Origin: Coffea arabica
Taxonomy: Eukaryota > Streptophyta > Magnoliopsida > Gentianales > Rubiaceae
Direction of reading: 5' to 3'
Assembly (NCBI RefSeq): GCF_036785885.1
Contig: NC_092323.1
Span: 11,664,501 to 11,728,500, forward strand
DNA length: 64,000 nt
Part shown: piece after piece, positions 60,763 through 64,000 of the stretch
How the letters are laid out: each line of letters opens with the position of its first letter
How positions within the stretch are numbered: position 1 is the stretch's first letter
Position numbers and translations under genes: made by a program
The notes under the pieces: model-generated
Told to the model about the DNA's origin: nothing
The model's database searches: none
What the model saw: only the letters and a program-made list of their open reading frames with translations

Positions 60763-61485
60763 CTAAGCAAAGACATCTCGGTGCTCCTTTATCAGGCTGA
60801 TCATTTCTTCTTTGAGGAGGGAGGGAAGGCTTGTCCCCACTTGTACCACTTGGTCGGGTCTCACATCGTCCAAGGTTACCTCTTCCACCTCATCCCCAGG
60901 TTCAAACCTGTTAGGTTCCTCGGCTTTTTGAGGATCAATGCAGTTTATGGAGAGGACATTCGGCCTCTTCCCCTCAGCCTTTGCTTCGGCTCGGGTGGCG
61001 ACTGTAGCTTGTATGGTGGCGAGGTAACATTTTCTGGCCGCGTTCACATCGCTACTCACCTCGGTCACACCAGTTGGTGTCGGAAACTTGAAGTTCAGGT
61101 GGTAGGTGGAGTATACGGCTCTCAGGGCGTTGAGTGTGGGCTGTCCTATTAACATATTGTAGGGGAAATCGACTTTGACAACCGCAAAACTAACGGGAAT
61201 AGTCCGGCAGCGGGAATGACGGTCAATAGTCACCATCAGGGAGACTATCCCCTCTGGGTGGACTACATGTCCCCCGAACCCTACCAGCGGAGTCCTGACA
61301 GGGGTGAGTTGTTCTCTTTTCAGCTTCAGGTTCTCAAAGGTTCGGCAGTATAGGAAATCTACCGAGCTACCGGGATCTACATAGACTTTTTTGACAAGGT
61401 AGTTATTGGTTAGGACTTCAATCACGAGAGTTTCGTGGTTACTGGCGCCGGCAGGGACGGGGTCGTTGGGACCATAGGTGATCAC
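60763..61485 (-). pseudogene. gypsy protease region
   Basis: A 240-codon frame. The aspartic protease motif reads VYVDPGSSVDFLY, the usual D-x-G-S form of this lineage, and the flap and second conserved block (PYNMLIGQPTLNALRAVYS) are present. The C-terminal part (LLKEEMISLIKEHRDVFA) is the linker into RT. The frame is open here but broken on both sides. Confidence 0.88.
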
Positions 61486-61776
61486 GTCAGAGAGTCTTGA
61501 GCTAGGCTCGGCAGGGTCCAGGCTAGCTTGGCGCTAGGTCCTCTTTTGGGAGTTCTGACTATCTCCTCCCGTCGGACCACCTTCGATCGTGTTAATGACC
61601 CCGACTATGTTCGGGCTGTAATTTCGGGATCCATCTCTGGGGGGTCTTCCGAATTCCCTGTGGTCACCGAGACCACGGCCCTGGCCTTTCTGCTCCCGCC
61701 TGTCATTTCGAAGTGGTTCACCTCGGTTGTCGCGGTGAAAGTTGCTCCGGTTGAAGCCTCCGTCCTTGCGGATGAA

Positions 61777-63000
61777 CTACCTCAGGTACTTTTGTTTGAT
61801 CAAGTTCTTTATTTCCTTCTTCAAGTCACTACAATCTTCGGTCTCATGCCCGACGTCCCTATAGTAGGCATAGTAGAGGTTGGAGTTCCTTTTCTCCCTC
61901 CTCCCGAGCATTTGTGGAGAGGTACGACCGAGGTGATTTTGTTCCATGACGGCTAGAATATGGGACCTGATAGTGTTAAGGGGAGTGAGCTCCGCCTCAG
62001 AGACCAACGGTCTCCCCTTAGCGATTCTTTCAAATACACTGCGGCGATCTCGAAATTAATTTGAAGGGCCGCTGGGGCCCTGATCACCTCGGTCGGACTC
62101 TTTCTTCTTTCGGAGCTCCTGCCCCGCGCGGGCTGTTTGGGCTTCTCTCTTCATGCGGTTTAAATTCCCACTCTGGATTCCTCGGTCAACCCTTTCCCAG
62201 AGTTCCCGAGGTGATCGTGGGTACTCCCGGTTTATCTCCGTGTTGAAGGTGCCCGCTATCAACCCGTTCGTGAAGACAGCTACGGTCACCTACTCATTCT
62301 GGTCGGGTATCTGCATGTTCTCCTCATGGAACCTCTGCACGTACGAGCGCAGGGACTCCTCCGAGGTCTGCTATATGTTTAGCAGGTAGGCCGATGTCTT
62401 CGTCACTGGCCGAGACGACACAAAGCGGTAGATACTCCTAGATTCTAAATTCCAGAACCATTTTAGGGCAGTCCCTTGCAGGAAGATGGGGAAAGCTCGA
62501 CAGATTACGGCGTCGGGGATGCAATACAGACGAAATGCCGAGATGAAGGCTCGGAGGTGATCATCGGGATCACCTCGTCCGTCGTAAGGTGGCAGCACCG
62601 GAAGCTTAAAGTTGGGGGAAACCCTCTCCCCATTTATGTCGTCAGTGAAGGGTGAAGCCCTCATGTAATCGGTTGCCAGCCCCTCAGGGCGCCGATGTGC
62701 ATCCTCCGTCCATCTTCCCAGTAAGCCCCGGGAAAACACCCTGAAAATTGAGATAATCTTGGAGGTTGCCTTGGAGGAGGCTCGTTTTGAGGTGCTCCGG
62801 GAAAGGTGCCCATCGTCGAAATCTTCTCCGGAAGGCATCTCGAGGGATTTTGCAGACCTTCTCTTAGAAGATTTGGCTTTTTCCTTGCCCTGCCTTTTGA
62901 AATACGTTTCGAGTTCCTCAAAAATGTTGAGGTTGTTTGCTACAAACTCGGCCATCCGGGCGATGGCATCTTCGTTTGCGGGGTGGGCACTCGAGGACCC
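61777..63000 (-). pseudogene. gypsy gag region
   Basis: 62371-62955 holds the gag core (LPVLPPYDGRGDPDDHLRAF and FPIFLQGTALKWFWNL), 62056-62289 continues (TFNTEINREYPRSPRELWER), and 61777-62007 carries a degenerate zinc knuckle (YYAYYRDVGHETEDC, where two of the CCHC ligands are Tyr). The three pieces lie in different frames or are separated by stops. Confidence 0.88.
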
Positions 63001-63109
63001 TTGCTCCTCTGAGATATGATTCTACTGAGCATTTGAGCTTGGCTCAGCTCCGGTTGAGGGAACCTTCCTACTCCTGGAGCGCGTAGGTCTCATTTTGAGA
63101 GTAATCTCG

Positions 63110-63128
63110 ATTCCCACAGACGGCGCCA
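63110..63128 (-). other. gypsy primer-binding site
   Basis: Immediately after the 5' LTR on the minus strand comes AT and then TGGCGCCGTCTGTGGGAA. The first nine bases match the complement of the tRNA-Asp 3' end (from memory), and this motif is common in Tat-type elements. Confidence 0.7.
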
Positions 63129-63130
63129 AT

Positions 63131-63721
63131 TGAAGAGGTGATTTCTGGCTAGATAGCTGAGATTACCTAGGACAGTCACCTCTCGGATGAAGTGAAGTTT
63201 GGAGACAGGTTCGTTGGTCCGAAGTGAAAGGCGGGGCTCTGTCCCCTGGGATCACTCCGACGATCACGTCAGTTTAGTGAGAGAAAATGGAGAGTAATAA
63301 TCAATACCAATGTAACAGTGTGCTTACTTGCGTGGGAGAGCGAAGGGTATTTATAGGGCGAGTCTGGAGGGAAGGACAAGAGGTTTAAACACCGGGCCCC
63401 ACCACCTATGTATTACGGCGCTGCTCTGTTCCTGTAGTAACAACCTAGGCCTTTTCCCAGAAAGTATGGGGGCATTCCCGACAAAGTCTCTGCAGCTTTT
63501 CAGATAAAGCAGTGGCTCTCAATAGGGTGTCAGGCAGGTTGACATCATCCGCGTGCAGCCGAGATGAGCTGCCTAAAGGACATAGGTTGAGGTCATACGG
63601 GGTCTGAGATGAGGTCTATCCGAGGTCATTAGGGATCCTGGATTTCGGGCCTCATCTTGGTCTCATGACAGACGAGGTAATGTAACCTCGGGTTGGGAGA
63701 AACCCGAGATAACCATCCTCA
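63131..63721 (-). repeat. gypsy 5' LTR
   Basis: Minus-strand TGAGGATGG...CACCTCTTCA, paired with 53319-53910. A TATA box (TATAAATA on the minus strand, 63348-63355) marks the likely promoter of the element. It abuts the copia gag fragment at 63722. Confidence 0.93.
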
Positions 63722-64000
63722 GCTGCTATTGATCGAAGGATTTTCTCGACAATGGTGACGTCCTCCAAATTCTCTCCATGGATCCTCATCTTGTTAGCGA
63801 TTGCCATTGTTCTTGCGAAATAATTTGTGACCGACTCGCTTGACTTCATGCATAAAGTCTCAAATTCGGTTGAAGAGTTTGAAACTGTACCCGTTTTGCC
63901 TTCGTATTTTCTTGATATTTCTTCTTTATGGAGTCCCAAATCTGTTTGGAGGTATTTTTGCTAAGAATTGTCTCCAAGATGGCTTGATCAATAGCTTGAT
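63722..64000 (-). pseudogene. copia gag, N-terminal part, cut by the window edge
   Basis: Reads on the minus strand with SVTNYFARTMAIANKMRIHG and TIVEKILRSI, signatures of copia gag (UBN2 family). It stops abruptly at 63722, where the inserted gypsy LTR begins. The reading frame resumes at 53318 on the far side of that element, once one copy of the duplication is discounted. Confidence 0.85.

Larger units (their letters stand above)
53319..63721 (-). mobile_element. Ty3/gypsy retrotransposon, Tat type, complete but decayed
   Basis: Two LTRs of about 592 bp (5' LTR 63131-63721, 3' LTR 53319-53910) bound a 10.4 kb element on the minus strand. The flanking 5 bp are ACTGC (53314-53318) and GCTGC (63722-63726), a duplication with one mismatch. 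Order in element sense: primer-binding site, gag, protease, RT, RNase H, an extra plant-type RNase H, integrase, then a long 3' region with frames on the opposite strand, polypurine tract, LTR. The extra RNase H and the opposite-strand ORF are marks of Tat/Ogre/Retand-like elements. Stops break gag and pol. The LTRs differ at about 40 sites by eye, so the insertion is old. Confidence 0.93.
49544..64000 (-). mobile_element. Ty1/copia retrotransposon, decayed, interrupted, continues past the window
   Basis: In element sense, parts run right to left: gag (63722-64000, cut by the window edge), the rest of gag and a broken zinc knuckle (about 53005-53318), protease (52533-52961, LDTDCSNHM where LDTGCSNHM is usual), a badly broken integrase stretch (about 51500-52500), reverse transcriptase (about 50760-51447, YVDDLIFT at 50776-50787) and RNase H (49970-50507). 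The 3' LTR is at 49544-49806. Order gag-PR-INT-RT-RH and sequence type place it with Tnt1-like copia elements. Many stops and frameshifts interrupt it. A gypsy element occupies 53319-63721. It is not autonomous. Confidence 0.9.

Overview
The window is nuclear DNA from a flowering plant, most likely a eudicot. It is AT-rich between genes. Its genes have many small GT-AG introns, and it contains plant-specific families (GeBP-type factors, P-class PPR proteins, GASA peptides, H1/AT-hook HMGA proteins) and typical plant transposons. I cannot name the species from sequence alone.

Six real gene loci are visible. From left to right they are a two-exon HMG-Y/HMGA-like AT-hook protein (2318-3444, minus), a twelve-exon helical protein resembling the senescence-associated protein AAF (6296-11553, minus), a broken GASA/snakin relic (17298-about 17480, minus), a ten-exon TMEM214/DUF2359-like membrane protein (19856-24533, minus), an intronless GeBP/storekeeper-like factor (39676-40650, minus) and an intronless PPR gene (47722-49371, plus). 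The exon models were built by hand. Every junction is GT-AG, the phases agree, and the spliced frames stay open (163, 432, 576, 324 and 549 residues for the intact genes). From memory, the AAF-like and PPR genes resemble Arabidopsis At1g66330 and At1g66345, which are close neighbours there, so this may be a conserved block.

The 15 kb between TMEM214 and GeBP (24.5-39.7 kb) shows no gene. It is filled with small DNA transposons and their remnants: hAT-like, Mutator-like and foldback elements. Several have exact target-site duplications readable by eye. Between GeBP and PPR lie a 2.2 kb hAT-like element with terminal regions rich in TCGAG/CTCGA, and a 3.5 kb inverted-ended element that carries one clean exon of a WrbA/FQR1-type quinone reductase.

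From 49544 to the right edge the window is a three-level nest. A minus-strand Ty1/copia element, whose 3' LTR ends 172 bp after the PPR stop, is split in gag by a complete but decayed 10.4 kb Ty3/gypsy element of the Tat type (LTRs 53319-53910 and 63131-63721). That gypsy element carries an opposite-strand ORF region with its own TATA-like box, and this region is interrupted by an 852 bp hAT-like element with a perfect 8 bp duplication. All retroelement frames contain stops, so none looks autonomous.

The genes do not form a pathway or operon. I see no rRNA, tRNA, CRISPR array or organelle-derived block.
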